From positions 1 through 64,000 of the forward strand of contig NZ_JAIQZJ010000008.1 of NCBI RefSeq assembly GCF_020073815.1: 64,000 nt of DNA. The letters run 5' to 3'. Made by a program: the position numbers and the translations under genes. The notes beneath the pieces were generated by a model. The model had not been told where the DNA came from and did no database searches. It saw nothing but the letters and a program-made list of their open reading frames with translations. Shown piece by piece: positions 43,220-56,477 of the stretch. The stretch comes from Nocardioides mangrovi (GTDB lineage Bacteria; Actinomycetota; Actinomycetes; Propionibacteriales; Nocardioidaceae). Within the stretch, counting starts at the first letter, position 1. Every line of letters begins with the position of its first letter.

Positions 43220-44056
43220 CTAGCGCGCGCGGAAGCGGTCGGCGGGGTAGACGCCGAGGATCTTCACCTCGGTGGTGAAGAACGCGAGCTCGTCGAGCGC
43301 GCGCCGGACGCCGAGGTCGTCGGGGTGCCCGTCGACCTCGGCCAGGAACTGCGTCGCGGTGAACTCCCCGCCGACCATGTAGCTCTCCAGCTTGGTCATG
43401 TTGACGCCGTTGGTGGCGAAGCCGCCGAGGGCCTTGTAGAGCGCGGCCGGGAGGTTCTTCACGTTGAAGATGAAGCTGGTGACCACCGGGCCGTTGCCCG
43501 CGGGCGCCTCGACGAGCTCGCGGGAGAGGACCACGAAGCGGGTGGTGTTGTGGTCCTCGTCCTCGACGTCCTCGGCGAGCACCTCCAGGCCGTAGATCTC
43601 GGCGGCGAGCGGCGGCGAGATCGAGGCCATCGTCGGGTCGCCCGCCTCGGCGACCTCGCGGGCCGAGCCGGCGGTGTCACCGGAGATCACCGGCACGAAG
43701 CCGTGCTCGCGGATGATCTTGCGGCACTGTCCGAGCGCGTGGACGTGGCTGTGCACGGTCCGGACCTGGTCGATCGTGGTGCCCGGCAGTGCCATCAGGC
43801 AGAAGCGGATCCGCAGGAAGTGCTCGGCGATGATGTGCAGGCCGGAGTCGGGCAGGAAGTGGTGGATGTCGGCCACCCGGCCGGCGATCGAGTTGTCGAT
43901 CGGGATCATGGCGAGATCCGCGTCCCCGCCCTCCACCGCCGCGAAGACGTCCTCGAATGACGCGCACGGCACGGCCTCCCAGTCGGGGTAGTGCTCCTTG
44001 CACACCTGGTGGGAGTTGGCGCCGGGTTCGCCCTGGTAGGCGATGCGTCCTGTCAC
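43220..44056 (-). CDS. pheA: Prephenate dehydratase
   Basis: A 278-residue enzyme converting prephenate to phenylpyruvate in phenylalanine synthesis. It begins RIAYQGEPGANSHQ; the catalytic region includes IPIDNSIAGRV (near 56) and NTTRFVVL (near 171), followed by an ACT domain with the KLESYMVGGEFTATQF phenylalanine-binding motif near the C-terminus. No chorismate mutase domain is present. Start could be GTG 44056 (GACGAT 7 nt upstream) or ATG 44065; the former fits the local promoter pattern. Confidence 0.94.
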   Translation of the reverse strand: MTGRIAYQGEPGANSHQVCKEHYPDWEAVPCASFEDVFAAVEGGDADLAMIPIDNSIAGRVADIHHFLPDSGLHIIAEHFLRIRFCLMALPGTTIDQVRTVHSHVHALGQCRKIIREHGFVPVISGDTAGSAREVAEAGDPTMASISPPLAAEIYGLEVLAEDVEDEDHNTTRFVVLSRELVEAPAGNGPVVTSFIFNVKNLPAALYKALGGFATNGVNMTKLESYMVGGEFTATQFLAEVDGHPDDLGVRRALDELAFFTTEVKILGVYPADRFRAR

Positions 44057-44130
44057 GCCCGTCATCGTCCCATCCGCCGAAATGATGGTCGAACGCCGTC
44101 TCAGTCGCCGTCGGCCTGCGCCGTGCTGCT

Positions 44131-44218
44131 GGTTCACCAAGGGATGAGGTCGAACCTGCACTTCCCACGGTGAGCTCGCCCAGGGAAGCGCGGGTTCACC
44201 TTCATCCCTTGGTGAACC
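44131..44218. repeat. Long hairpin element C
   Basis: Arms 44131-44167 and 44182-44218 pair with a few mismatches, closing a short loop around GGTGAGCTCGCC. The inner part contains ACCTGCACTTCCCACGGTG (44154-44172), the core shared with element B at 32418. The outer arms (GGTTCACCAAGGGATGA and its complement) are unrelated to those of B. It lies in the divergent gap between pheA and the DUF4446 gene. Confidence 0.8.
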
Positions 44219-44290
44219 GTCAGCAGGAGGCAGCACCTCCCCCCGCGCGGCTGTCCACCCCCACGCGCGTCGCCGACCTAGGCTCGGGGA

Positions 44291-44683
44291 GTGGTGATCG
44301 TGTCCCTCCTCGCCCTGGTCGTCGCCCTCGTCGCGCTCGGGCTCGTGCTCCAGGACCGGCGTACGGCGGCGCGACGACGCACCGGCGTCGACGCGCTGCC
44401 CGAGGACGTGCACGGGCTGCGTCAGGAGGTCGCCGCCCTCCGCGCCGAGAGCACGGGCGCGCTGCGGCACCTCGCGGTGGTGCGGTACGACGCCTTCGGC
44501 GACATGGGCGGCCACCTGTCGTGGTCGCTCGCGCTTCTCGACGACGGCGGTGACGGCGTGGTGCTCACCTCGATCCACGGCCGCAGCGACGCGCGCACCT
44601 ACGCCAAGAGCGTGGCGGGCTGGAGCTGCGAGCAGCAGCTCTCGCCCGAGGAGCGCGAGGCGATCGACCGGGCTCGTCCCTAG
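44291..44683 (+). CDS. DUF4446 family protein
   Basis: A 130-residue protein: N-terminal membrane anchor (VIVSLLALVVALVALGLVL), a coiled-coil stretch (VHGLRQEVAALRAES) and the DUF4446 core VRYDAFGDMGGHLSWSLALLDDGGDGVVLTSIHGRSDARTYAKSV. The family is conserved in Gram-positive bacteria with no known function. GTG at 44291 with TAGGCT (44279-44284) 6 nt upstream. Its stop is 3 nt from the convergent allophanate hydrolase stop. Confidence 0.88.
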   Translation: MVIVSLLALVVALVALGLVLQDRRTAARRRTGVDALPEDVHGLRQEVAALRAESTGALRHLAVVRYDAFGDMGGHLSWSLALLDDGGDGVVLTSIHGRSDARTYAKSVAGWSCEQQLSPEEREAIDRARP

Positions 44684-44686
44684 GCC

Positions 44687-46353
44687 CTAGCGACCCAACC
44701 AGGCCAGCCAGCCGCCGTACGCCGTGATGTCCTGGCCGGCCCCGGCCGCCTCGGCGTGGCACCCGAAGCCGACCACCCAGGTGCCGTCGGCGAGCTCGAC
44801 CCGACCGAGGTTCATCGGGGCGGGCAGGTCGGCGAGGAAGGACCCGAGCGCCCCGGCGGACAGCTCCCAGAGCTCGCCGGCCACGGCCGCGCCGCCGGCA
44901 CCGACCCGGGTGAGACCCGGCTTGGGCGGGGTGGTGTCGAGCGCCGCGAGGGCGTACGCCGGGGCGGTGCTCGCTGGTCCCGCCCAGCGGGCGCCCCGCG
45001 ACTCGAGCTCGGCGACGAGGGGCTGCCCGCGCAGGTGGGCACCGACCACGAGCAGTCGCTCGGACCGGGCGCCGGCGAGCACCGGCCAGGGTGACTCCGG
45101 TGCCGGGAGCGGGCCGGCGGCACCGGGGGCCGCGACCGGGTCCGCGGGCACGTGCACGCGCCGGGCGAGGTCGAGCGCGACGGCGTCGTGGAAGGTGCGC
45201 GCGACGACCGTGACCCCGAACTGGGCGTCCCCGACGACGCCGGACGGCACCGCCACGGCGCACAGGTCGAAGAGGTTGCAGAAGTTGGTGAAGGTGCCGA
45301 CCCAGGAGTTCACGCCGACCGGGTCGGCGGCCACCTCGGCCACCGACGGGTGGCCGGGCGCGGTGGGGACCAGCAGCGCGTCGTACCCGTCGAGCAGCTC
45401 CATCGACGCGAGCCGCAGCTCCTCGAGCCGGGCCAGGTCGCGCACCATCGCGCTCGCCGAGAGCGTGCCGGCGCGCGCGACGATGCCGCCCACCGTCGGG
45501 TCGAGGCCTGGGTCGTCGCGGTGGGCGTCGACGAACTCGCCGACCGCGCCGTGCCGCTCGGCCACCAGCGCGCCGTCGTAGAGCAGCGTCGCCGCGGTCA
45601 GGAAGGCCTCGAACGGGATCGGCTCCACGACACAGCCGTCCGCGCGCAGCCGCTCGGCCGCCGCCTCGAACGCCCCCGCCCACCCGGGCGCCATGCCCGG
45701 CAGCTCCGCCGGTACGGCGACACGTGCCGCGGCCGGGGCGGCCAGGGGGAGGTCGGCCGGCCACGCGCGGGTGCCCGGCCCGCCGGCCATCGCGCCCATC
45801 GCGACCGCCGCGGTGTCGAGATCGCGGGCCATGATCGTCACCGCGTCCCACGAGCGACAGGCCGGCACGACGCCGACGGTCGACACGACACCGAGCGTCG
45901 GCTTGATGCCGACCAGTCCCTGGAAGGCGGCGGGCACGCGCCCGGACCCGGCCGTGTCGGTGCCGATCGCGATGTCGGCCTCGCCGAGCGCGACCACGAC
46001 CGCCGAGCCGGAGCTCGACCCCCCGGACACGTGGGACTCGCGGCGCGCGTCGCGCACCCCGCCGTACGGGCTCCGCTGCCCGACCAGCCCGGTCGCGAAC
46101 TGGTCGAGGTTCGTCACCCCGACGACGGTCGCCCCGGACGCCCGGAGCCGCGCGACCGCCTGGGCGTCGATGGTCGCCGGCGCGGTGGCGTACGACGGGC
46201 AGCCGGCCGTCGTCGGGAAGCCCGCGACGTCCACGTTGTTCTTGACCGCCAGCCGCAGGCCGGCGAGCGGTCCGCTCGACGCGGCCACGTCGGCGGCGAC
46301 CGACGCCTCGTCCCGGCGGGCGATCCACGCCTCCGGCCGGAGGGACGTCGCGC

Positions 46354-46357
<4 letters not shown>
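44687..46357 (-). CDS. atzF: Allophanate hydrolase
   Basis: A 556-residue amidase-signature enzyme splitting allophanate into two ammonia and two CO2, the last step of urea, guanidine or cyanurate degradation. Catalytic Lys39 is in LAVKNNVDVAG; the Ser-Ser region is SGGSSSGSAVVVALGEADIAIGTDTAGSGRVPAAF (110-145). A C-terminal AtzF-specific domain (about 435-556) is present. ATGA overlap with the carboxylase gene. The longer frame reading across the carboxylase is a shadow. Confidence 0.93.
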
Positions 46358-49921
<3,564 letters not shown>

Positions 49922-49929
<8 letters not shown>

Positions 49930-50557
49930 TCGTCACCACCATCTCCCGGACGACCATCTCCGCCCGGCTCGGGTCGAAGCCGTTGCAGGGGTTGTTGACC
50001 TGGGGACAGTTGGAGACCACGACCAGGGTGTCCTTCTCGGCGCGCAGGCTGAGGGACAGGCCGGGTGCGGAGATGCCGTCGACGATGCCGAGGGCGCCGT
50101 CGGGGTCGACCGGCACGTTCATGAACCAGTTGACGTTGGGCACGTGGTCCCGCTTGCCCATGCCGTAGCGGGAGAGCTCGCGCATGAAGTTCTCGGCGCA
50201 GCCGTGCTGGCTCCACGTGTGGTGGCCGTAGCGCAGGGTGTTGGACTCCTTGGAGCAGGCGCCACCGAGGGTGTCGTGCCGGCCGACCTCGTCGGCCACC
50301 ACGGTCAGGAGCGGGGCGGACTCGTTGTCGCGCAGGACGCTGGCGGTCGTCAGGAAGACCGAGTCCTGGGCCTGCAGGGTCGCCTGCGCACTGTAGGCAC
50401 GGCTGGTGTCGTGGGCGTCGTACGCCAGGAAGTCGACGGCCTGGTTGCCGTCCAGGTCGACGATGGTGAGCACCTGGCCGGCGCGCAGCACGTGGGACCA
50501 GGGGGCGCGCGGGGCGACGGTCTCGCGGAGGATCTCGGTCGTCATCGTGGCGCTCAT
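49922..50557 (-). CDS. DUF1989 protein UAAP2, putative carboxyguanidine deiminase subunit
   Basis: A 211-residue protein of the urea amidolyase-associated (DUF1989) family. Characteristic segments are LRAGQVLTIVDLDGNQAVDFLAYDAHDTSRAYSAQATLQAQ, HDTLGGACSKESN, and the Cys-rich NCPQVNNPCNGFDPS near the C-terminus, which probably binds zinc. The pair of DUF1989 proteins has been reported to form carboxyguanidine deiminase (CgdAB), making allophanate. ATG 50557 overlaps the UAAP1 stop (ATGA); overlaps the carboxylase start by 8 bp. Confidence 0.9.
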
Positions 50558-51399
50558 GCCAGGCCCCGGCCCTTCAGGTAGTCGTGGGTGTTCTCGAAGG
50601 CCCGGCGTCCTTCCGGCGTCGCCGACCACAGCGGGTCGGCGGGCGTGGTCGCGGCGTCCCGCCAGGCGACGACCTCGAGCGGAGTGCTGGTGTAGGCCTC
50701 GCGGGGGTCGAGGGGGTGGGCGGAGTTGGCGACCAGCAGCACGACCGGCATCTCGGTCCTGAGCACGACGGTCGCGCCCGGCCCGGCCGAGCCCTCGAAG
50801 TGGGGGCGACCGGTGTCGTCGACGCGCACGCCCTGGAAGAAGGAGACCGAGGGCGGCAGGTCACGGCGGCCGAGTCCGTGCTTCGACGCGGCCAGGGTGA
50901 AGAGCTCGCGGCCGGCGGGGGAGGGACCCTCGGGCGCACCGTCGCCGTACCGCTCCTCGTTGCGGGCCTGGGTCGAGGTGCCGAAGATCGCGTCGTGGTG
51001 GCCGGCCGCGGCCTCGGTGACGGAGGCCAGCACCCGGGCCTGGTCGCTGAGCAGCAGCTGGCCGCCGGCGGAGTAGACCTGCCACTGCACCTTGACGGTG
51101 TCGGCGACGTTGAGCCGCTCCCAGGGCATGTCGGCGTTGTAGAGCAGCACGTGGGCGCAGGCGTCGCCCTCGAGGTCGGTGAGCCGCACGGTCGTGCCGC
51201 GGGCGAGCACCCGGTGGCCGTAGCCGCCGCCGGCGATGCGCTCGGCCCACACCACCCGGTCGGGGTCGACATCGGCGGGCGGGCTCGGCCAGGTCGCCGC
51301 CGGGACGGTCGGGCCGTTCGCGACGACGGTGCCCTCCTGGGCCCGCGCGTGCTCGCGGGCGCCGGCGGTCGTGGCCGTCCCCGAGGTCTGCTGCGTCAT
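50554..51399 (-). CDS. DUF1989 protein UAAP1, putative carboxyguanidine deiminase subunit
   Basis: A 281-residue DUF1989 protein and first gene of the operon UAAP1-UAAP2-carboxylase-atzF. Core elements: [50 protein letters not shown] and the [22 protein letters not shown] end, where a His-Pro replaces the Cys cluster of UAAP2. With UAAP2 it should convert carboxyguanidine to allophanate and ammonia. ATG 51399; a GACTTTC/GAAAGTC dyad lies 11 nt upstream. No guanidine-I riboswitch is visible in the 165-bp leader. Confidence 0.9.
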   Translation of the reverse strand: MTQQTSGTATTAGAREHARAQEGTVVANGPTVPAATWPSPPADVDPDRVVWAERIAGGGYGHRVLARGTTVRLTDLEGDACAHVLLYNADMPWERLNVADTVKVQWQVYSAGGQLLLSDQARVLASVTEAAAGHHDAIFGTSTQARNEERYGDGAPEGPSPAGRELFTLAASKHGLGRRDLPPSVSFFQGVRVDDTGRPHFEGSAGPGATVVLRTEMPVVLLVANSAHPLDPREAYTSTPLEVVAWRDAATTPADPLWSATPEGRRAFENTHDYLKGRGLA

Positions 51400-51409
51400 G
51401 GCTGCGCTC

Positions 51410-51435
51410 GACTTTCTGTTGGTTGATCGAAAGTC
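51410..51435. promoter_or_regulatory. Dyad upstream of the guanidine operon
   Basis: GACTTTC (51410-51416) and GAAAGTC (51429-51435) form a 7-bp perfect inverted repeat with 12-bp spacing, 11 nt before the UAAP1 ATG. On the minus strand TTGACT (51437-51432) overlaps the distal arm and could be the -35 element, so the dyad is well placed for a repressor or activator of the guanidine operon. Confidence 0.55.
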
Positions 51436-51514
51436 AACGCGCGACGCGTGCCGCCGCTGTCTCGATCGTGTTACGGCCTCATGAAGCCCGGGGACGACCC
51501 GGTCGTCGGAGTCG

Positions 51515-51547
51515 TGGATACATGTACTGTTTGTGTGGATCCAATCT
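51515..51547 (+). promoter_or_regulatory. Shared catabolic operator, copy before the first phosphotriesterase-like gene
   Basis: TGGATACATGTA (51515-51526) and TGTGGATCCAATCT (51534-51547) precede the GTG at 51565. The TTGGATCC/GGATAC core recurs at 54077-54109, 62370-62403 and 63644-63697, each directly upstream of another gene of the same island, and I saw it nowhere else in the window. Confidence 0.6.
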
Positions 51548-51564
51548 AGCGGACGGAGGCGAGC

Positions 51565-52584
51565 GTGATCGAGACGGTTCTCGGGCCGGTCGCGGCCGGC
51601 GTCGTACGCCGCGTCGACCTGCACGAGCACCTCCTCACCGACGCCTCCGCGCTCTCCCGGCCGGGGCTCGAGCCGCTGCCGGACGACCCGCGGGTCACGC
51701 CGGAGAACCTGGCCTTCGTGCGCTGGAACGCGCTCGCCCTGGCCGACAACCTGCGCCTCGACGACCCCGAGGTCGCCGCCGTCGAGCTGGCCCGCACCGA
51801 GGTCGACCTCGTCGTCGAGTGCTCCAGCATCGGACTCGGCCCACGGCACGCCGCCCTCCCGGAGATCTCCCGCGCGGCGGGCGTGCACGTGGTCGCGGCC
51901 TACGGCCTCTACGTCGACCCGGCGCTGCCCACGTGGGCCCGCGACCTCGACGAGGAGCAGGTCGAGGCGCTGCTCCTGACGGCGCTCACCGACGCGGTCC
52001 CCGGGACGTCGTACCGCGCCGGCCTGGTCGGGATCATGGGCACGACCGCCTCGGTGCCGCCCGTGGAGCGGGCGCGGCTCCGCGCGGCCGCGCGGGCCGC
52101 CTCGGCCACCGGCGCGGCCGTGAGCGTGCGGCTCGACGAGACCGCCCGCGACGGCCTCGAGGTCGTCGCGGAGCTGGTCGGCGCCGGGCTGGCCGCGGAC
52201 CGGCTGGTGCTGACGAACGCGGACGAGTACCTCGACGCGCCGTACTGGCACGACCTGCTCGACGCCGGCGCCGTGCTCGAGGTCTGCTTCGGCACCGAGC
52301 TCCAGCACTGGGGCCGGGTGCGCAATCCCAGCGACGGCGAGCGCCTCGACTTCCTCGAGGGGTTCCTCGCCGACCGTCCCGACGCCCGACTCGTGCTCGG
52401 CGGTTCGGTGTGGACCAAGGCCCAGCTGCGCCGGTACGGCGGCCCGGGCTACGACCACCTGACCGCCCGCGTGCTGCCCGAGCTGCGCCGCCGCGGCCTG
52501 CCCGACCAGCTGCTCGACCCGATGCTCACCGACGAGCCGCTCCGGCTGCTCGACCGCACCGCCCACGAAGGAGCCGCCACGTGA
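51565..52584 (+). CDS. Phosphotriesterase-like protein lacking most metal ligands (copy 1)
   Basis: A 339-residue TIM-barrel protein of the phosphotriesterase/lactonase group in the amidohydrolase superfamily. The first metal motif is present (LHEHL), but the bridging Lys or Glu position reads GLVGIMG, the next His is Arg (SVRLDE), the GHxDD His is Asn (LTNADE) and the final Asp is lost in GGSVWTK. The paralogue at 61338 shares these changes, so the subfamily is conserved rather than decayed. Reaction unknown. GTG start with GGAGG; GTGA overlap with the aldehyde dehydrogenase. Confidence 0.75.
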   Translation: MIETVLGPVAAGVVRRVDLHEHLLTDASALSRPGLEPLPDDPRVTPENLAFVRWNALALADNLRLDDPEVAAVELARTEVDLVVECSSIGLGPRHAALPEISRAAGVHVVAAYGLYVDPALPTWARDLDEEQVEALLLTALTDAVPGTSYRAGLVGIMGTTASVPPVERARLRAAARAASATGAAVSVRLDETARDGLEVVAELVGAGLAADRLVLTNADEYLDAPYWHDLLDAGAVLEVCFGTELQHWGRVRNPSDGERLDFLEGFLADRPDARLVLGGSVWTKAQLRRYGGPGYDHLTARVLPELRRRGLPDQLLDPMLTDEPLRLLDRTAHEGAAT

Positions 52585-54068
52585 CCACGCTGCCCGAGAT
52601 CGCCCGCCCCGCCCGACCGGAGCTGCCCCGCCTGCCGGAGGCGTACGGGCTCTTCGTCGACGGCGGCTGGGTGAGCGGCGACGACGTCTTCGCCGTCCAG
52701 GACCCGGCCACCGAGGAGGTGCTGACCCAGGTCGTGCAGGCCGGGCCGGCCGACGTGGACCGCGCGGTGGCCGCGGCCCGCCGCTCGCTCGCCGAGCGCA
52801 GCTGGACCGGGCTCGCCCCGCTCGAGCGGACCCGCATCCTGCAGCGGGCGGCCGACCTCATCGAGGCCGAGCTCGAGGAGCTCGCGGTGCTCGAGACCCG
52901 CGACAACGGCAAGCCGATCGAGCGCTCGCGGGCCGACACGGCGATGGCCGCGAAGACCTTCCGGCACTACGCCGGGGCGCCGAGCCGACTGACCGGTACG
53001 ACGGTGCCGGTCGACGGAGGCGACCACCACGTCTACACGGTGCACGCACCGGTCGGGGTGGCCGCGCTGATCCTCCCGTGGAACTTCCCGATCATGACCG
53101 CGGCCTTCAAGATCGCCCCCGCGCTCGCGGCCGGGTGCTCGGTCGTGGTGAAGCCGGCCGAGCAGACCCCGCTGACGGTGCTGCGGATGGCCGAGCTGCT
53201 CACGGAGGCCGGCGTCCCGGCGGGCGTGTTCAACGTGCTCACCGGCGACGGCCGCGTCGGCGCCGCGCTGGTCGAGCACCCCGGCGTCGACAAGGTGTCC
53301 TTCACCGGCAGCACCGAGGTCGGGCGCCAGGTCGGGGCGCGCGCCGGCCAGCTGCTCAAGAAGGTCACCCTCGAGCTGGGCGGCAAGAGCGCCAACATCG
53401 TCTTCGGCGACGCCGACCTGGACGCCGCGGTCGCGACCGCGATGCGGGCCTCCTTCGGCCACTCCGGCCAGATGTGCACGGCCGGCAGCCGGCTGCTCGT
53501 GCAGCGATCGGTCCTCGACGAGATGCTCGGTCGCCTCGAGGGCGCCGCGCGCGCCGTCCCCGTCGGCGACGGCCTTGCCGGCGGGATCTCGGTCGGGCCG
53601 CTGGTCTCGGCCGAGCAGCGCGACCGCGTGCTCGGGTACGTCGAGCAGGGGCGTGCCGAGGGGGCCGAGCTGGTCGTCGGCGGGTCGGCGCTCCCCGGCC
53701 CGGGCTTCTACGTGCCGCCCACCGTCTTCACGGGCGTCCGCAACGACATGGTGATCGCCCGCGAGGAGATCTTCGGGCCGGTCGTGGGGGTCATCCCCTT
53801 CGACGACGAGGCCGACGCCCTGCGGATCGCCAACGACTCGACGTACGGCCTCGCCGCCGGTGTCTGGACCCGGGACCTGGGGCGGGCGCACCGGATGGCC
53901 GCCGGGCTCGAGGTCGGCACCACGTGGGTCAACACCTACAACCTCTTCGACCCCGCACTCTCCTTCGGCGGCCTGCGGGACTCCGGCGTGGGTCGCGACC
54001 TCGGGGACGAGGCGCTGCTCGGGTTCACCGAGTCCCGAGCCGTGGTCATCGCCCTGGGATCCGCCTGA
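52581..54068 (+). CDS. Aldehyde dehydrogenase (NAD(P)+)
   Basis: A 495-residue ALDH superfamily enzyme oxidising an aldehyde to the acid. It shows NAD-binding [24 protein letters not shown], the general base in [10 protein letters not shown], catalytic Cys299 in [10 protein letters not shown] and the EEIFGPVV motif. Most similar in style to amino-aldehyde/betaine-aldehyde dehydrogenases, which suits the neighbouring copper amine oxidase that generates aldehydes. GTG at 52581 overlaps the preceding stop (GTGA), so both are one operon. Confidence 0.92.
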   Translation: MTTLPEIARPARPELPRLPEAYGLFVDGGWVSGDDVFAVQDPATEEVLTQVVQAGPADVDRAVAAARRSLAERSWTGLAPLERTRILQRAADLIEAELEELAVLETRDNGKPIERSRADTAMAAKTFRHYAGAPSRLTGTTVPVDGGDHHVYTVHAPVGVAALILPWNFPIMTAAFKIAPALAAGCSVVVKPAEQTPLTVLRMAELLTEAGVPAGVFNVLTGDGRVGAALVEHPGVDKVSFTGSTEVGRQVGARAGQLLKKVTLELGGKSANIVFGDADLDAAVATAMRASFGHSGQMCTAGSRLLVQRSVLDEMLGRLEGAARAVPVGDGLAGGISVGPLVSAEQRDRVLGYVEQGRAEGAELVVGGSALPGPGFYVPPTVFTGVRNDMVIAREEIFGPVVGVIPFDDEADALRIANDSTYGLAAGVWTRDLGRAHRMAAGLEVGTTWVNTYNLFDPALSFGGLRDSGVGRDLGDEALLGFTESRAVVIALGSA

Positions 54069-54076
54069 TGCGCTAG

Positions 54077-54109
54077 TGTGGATCCACATTCAGTAAGATT
54101 GGATACGTT
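54077..54109 (+). promoter_or_regulatory. Shared catabolic operator and promoter before the class V aminotransferase operon
   Basis: TGTGGATCCACA (54077-54088) is a perfect palindrome and AGATTGGATACGT (54096-54108) follows; TACGTT (54104-54109) may be the -10 element. It opens the operon that runs through the amidase at 61348, separated from the aldehyde dehydrogenase stop by 8 nt. Confidence 0.6.
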
Positions 54110-54126
54110 CTCGAGATGAGGTGGGC

Positions 54127-55341
54127 ATGACCGACACCGGCGTGAGCCCCGGCTTCGACGTCGCGTTCGAGCGGGCGCGCACCGTCGGCACGACGAGCGC
54201 TCATCACCTCAACGCGGCCGGCGCGGCGCTGCCGACGACCGGCGTGGTCGAGGCGGTCGTCGGGCACCTGCGCCGCGAGCAGCGCGACGGCGGCTACGAG
54301 GCGTCGGCGGCCGTGGCGGGCCGGATCGGGGAGCTGTACGCCGGGATCGCGCGGCTCGTCGGCGCCGAGCCGGACGAGGTCGCCCTCTTCGACAGCGCGA
54401 CCACCGGGCTGCGCGTGCTCGTCGACGCGCTCCGGCTGACCGGACCCGGGCGGCTCCTGGTCAGCCGCTCCACCTACGTCAGCCACGCGCTCCACCTGCT
54501 GACGCTGGTCCGCGAGCGCGGGCTCGAGCTGGTCGTCCTGCCCTGCGACGCGACCGGCGGGATCGACCTCGAGGAGCTCGAGCGGCTGCTCCGCGAGGGC
54601 CGGGGCGACACCGTGTGCGTCGCCCACGTGCCGACCTCGTCGGGACTCGTCGAGCCCGTCGCCGCCGTCGGTGCCCTGGCCCGCCGGCACGGTGCGCGCT
54701 TCCTGCTCGACGCCACGCAGTCGGTCGGCCAGCTCGCCGTCGACGTCGACGAGATCGGCTGCGACGCCCTCGTCACGACCGGCCGGAAGTTCCTCCGCGC
54801 CCCGCGCGGCACCGCGTTCGGGATCGTCCGGCGCGGGCTGATCGCCGACCTGGCCCCGTCGGCGCCGGACGTGCGCGGCGCCGACTGGACCTCCGACCTC
54901 GACTGGAGCCTCGCCCCCTCCGCCCGCCGGTTCGAGACCTGGGAGTCCTCCGTGGCGTGCCGGCTGGGGCTGGCGGCGGCGGTCGACGAGCTGCTCGAGC
55001 GCGGGATGGCCGCGACCGAGCGGCACCTGGTGGCCCAGGGCGAACGGCTGCGGGGCGATCTCGCCGCGGTCCCGGGCGTGACCGTCCAGGACCCGCCCTC
55101 GTCGCGCTCGGCGATCGTCACCTTCACCGTGGCCGGCCTGCCGGCCGACCGGGTCAACCGGCGGCTCGCGAGCGACGGGGTGCGCACCGTCTCGGTGCCG
55201 GCCAGCCACGGACAGTGGGACCTCGGGCGGCGCGGGGTGCCGGCCGTGGTGCGGGCCTCCACCCACGTCTACAACGACGACGCCGACCTCGACGCGCTCG
55301 TGCAGGCCGTCGCCCGACTGGCCGGCCAGGCGGCGTCGTGA
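54127..55341 (+). CDS. Class V aminotransferase-fold PLP enzyme
   Basis: A 404-residue fold-type I PLP enzyme related to class V aminotransferases, cysteine desulfurases and EgtE-type lyases. The PLP phosphate and ring contacts are in DSATTGLRVLV and LLDATQSVGQLAVDV; the Schiff-base Lys221 is in TGRKFLRAPRGT. The product may be a transaminated or lysed amine-containing intermediate, but no specific reaction can be assigned. ATG 54127 with GAGGTGG upstream is favoured over GTG 54121. Its stop shares one base with the next start. Confidence 0.85.
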   Translation: MTDTGVSPGFDVAFERARTVGTTSAHHLNAAGAALPTTGVVEAVVGHLRREQRDGGYEASAAVAGRIGELYAGIARLVGAEPDEVALFDSATTGLRVLVDALRLTGPGRLLVSRSTYVSHALHLLTLVRERGLELVVLPCDATGGIDLEELERLLREGRGDTVCVAHVPTSSGLVEPVAAVGALARRHGARFLLDATQSVGQLAVDVDEIGCDALVTTGRKFLRAPRGTAFGIVRRGLIADLAPSAPDVRGADWTSDLDWSLAPSARRFETWESSVACRLGLAAAVDELLERGMAATERHLVAQGERLRGDLAAVPGVTVQDPPSSRSAIVTFTVAGLPADRVNRRLASDGVRTVSVPASHGQWDLGRRGVPAVVRASTHVYNDDADLDALVQAVARLAGQAAS

Positions 55342-56477
55342 TGCTCGGCGCCCGGCTCGACGCCGACGTCGCCGTCGTCGGGCTCGGCATCCACGGCACG
55401 GCCGCGGCGTACGAGCTCGCCCGTCGCGACGTCCGGGTCGTCGGCCTCGAGCAGTTCCCGGCCGGGCACGCCCGCGGCTCCTCGCACGGGCGCACCCGGA
55501 TGATCCGGCGCGCCTACCCGAACCCGCTCTGGAACCCCTTCGTCGACCGCGCCTACGCCGGCTGGCGTCGCTGGGAGACCGTCGCCGGCCGGACGCTGGT
55601 GCACCGCACCGGCGGGCTCTACGCCCACCCCGGCGTACCGTCGCTCCAGGGCCGCGGCACCGAGCCGGTCGCGGATCCCCGGCGGATGAGGGAGCTGATG
55701 CCGTCCCTCGCCGTGCCCGACGGGCACCAGGCGGTGCACGACCCGGACGCGGGTGTCGTCGACGCCGCCGCGGCCCTGACGTTCGCCCGCGAGGCGGCGG
55801 TCGCGTCGGGTGCCGAGCTGGCGTTCGGCGAGGCCCTCGTGACGTGGCGGGCCGACGAGCACCACGTCGAGCTCGAGACCACCCGGCGGCGGCTGCGGGT
55901 GGGCCGGCTCGTGCTCGCCACCGGCGCCTGGGCCGCACGCGCCGTCCCGGAGCTGGCGGACCTGTTCGAGGTCTGGCGCATCGTCACGGTCTCCCTCCGC
56001 CCCGGCCAGGGGGTCGCGCAGGCGCCGCGCCTGGGAGCCTTCTCCGTCGACCGCCCGGAGGGGCTCGTCTTCGGCATCCCCGACACCGACGGCTCGGGCT
56101 TCAAGGTGGGCGTCGACGCCGGCCCCGTGTGGGACCCGGAGCGACCGGCCGCCCCACCCACGGACGCCGAGGTCGCCGAGCTCTGCGCCCTGATGGAGGC
56201 CTACGTGCCCGGCGTGTCCGCCGATCCGCGCACCGACGTCGCCGAGGCGGCGGCCTGCCTCTACACGATGACCGCCGACCGTCGCTTCGTGCTGGGACCG
56301 CTGACGTGGGCGCCGCGCGTCGTGCTGGCGGCCGCCTGCTCCGGGCACGGGTTCAAGTTCGGACCGGCCGTCGGCGAGGCGGTCGCAGACTGGTGCCAGG
56401 GCGCCGAACGCCACGACCTGGACTTCGTCGGCGTCAGCCGCAGGACCGAGCCGGACAAGGAGGGCGCTGATGCCTGA
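55341..56477 (+). CDS. Sarcosine oxidase-like FAD amine oxidase
   Basis: A 378-residue flavoenzyme of the monomeric sarcosine oxidase/N-methyltryptophan oxidase group, oxidising a secondary or N-methyl amine with O2. The dinucleotide motif GLGIHGTAAAYELARR lies near residue 15, followed by GSSHGRTRMIRRAY; the covalent FAD Cys corresponds to Cys306 in AACLYTMTADRRF, and SGHGFKF is the C-terminal signature. Length fits the family. ATG 55341 abuts the preceding stop (GTG 55338 is an alternative); 8-bp overlap with the next gene. Confidence 0.9.
   Translation: MLGARLDADVAVVGLGIHGTAAAYELARRDVRVVGLEQFPAGHARGSSHGRTRMIRRAYPNPLWNPFVDRAYAGWRRWETVAGRTLVHRTGGLYAHPGVPSLQGRGTEPVADPRRMRELMPSLAVPDGHQAVHDPDAGVVDAAAALTFAREAAVASGAELAFGEALVTWRADEHHVELETTRRRLRVGRLVLATGAWAARAVPELADLFEVWRIVTVSLRPGQGVAQAPRLGAFSVDRPEGLVFGIPDTDGSGFKVGVDAGPVWDPERPAAPPTDAEVAELCALMEAYVPGVSADPRTDVAEAAACLYTMTADRRFVLGPLTWAPRVVLAAACSGHGFKFGPAVGEAVADWCQGAERHDLDFVGVSRRTEPDKEGADA

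Noticed and set aside
51400..51564. Guanidine-I riboswitch upstream of the guanidine operon
   Set aside because: None of the conserved boxes could be recognised on the minus strand and the space is short.
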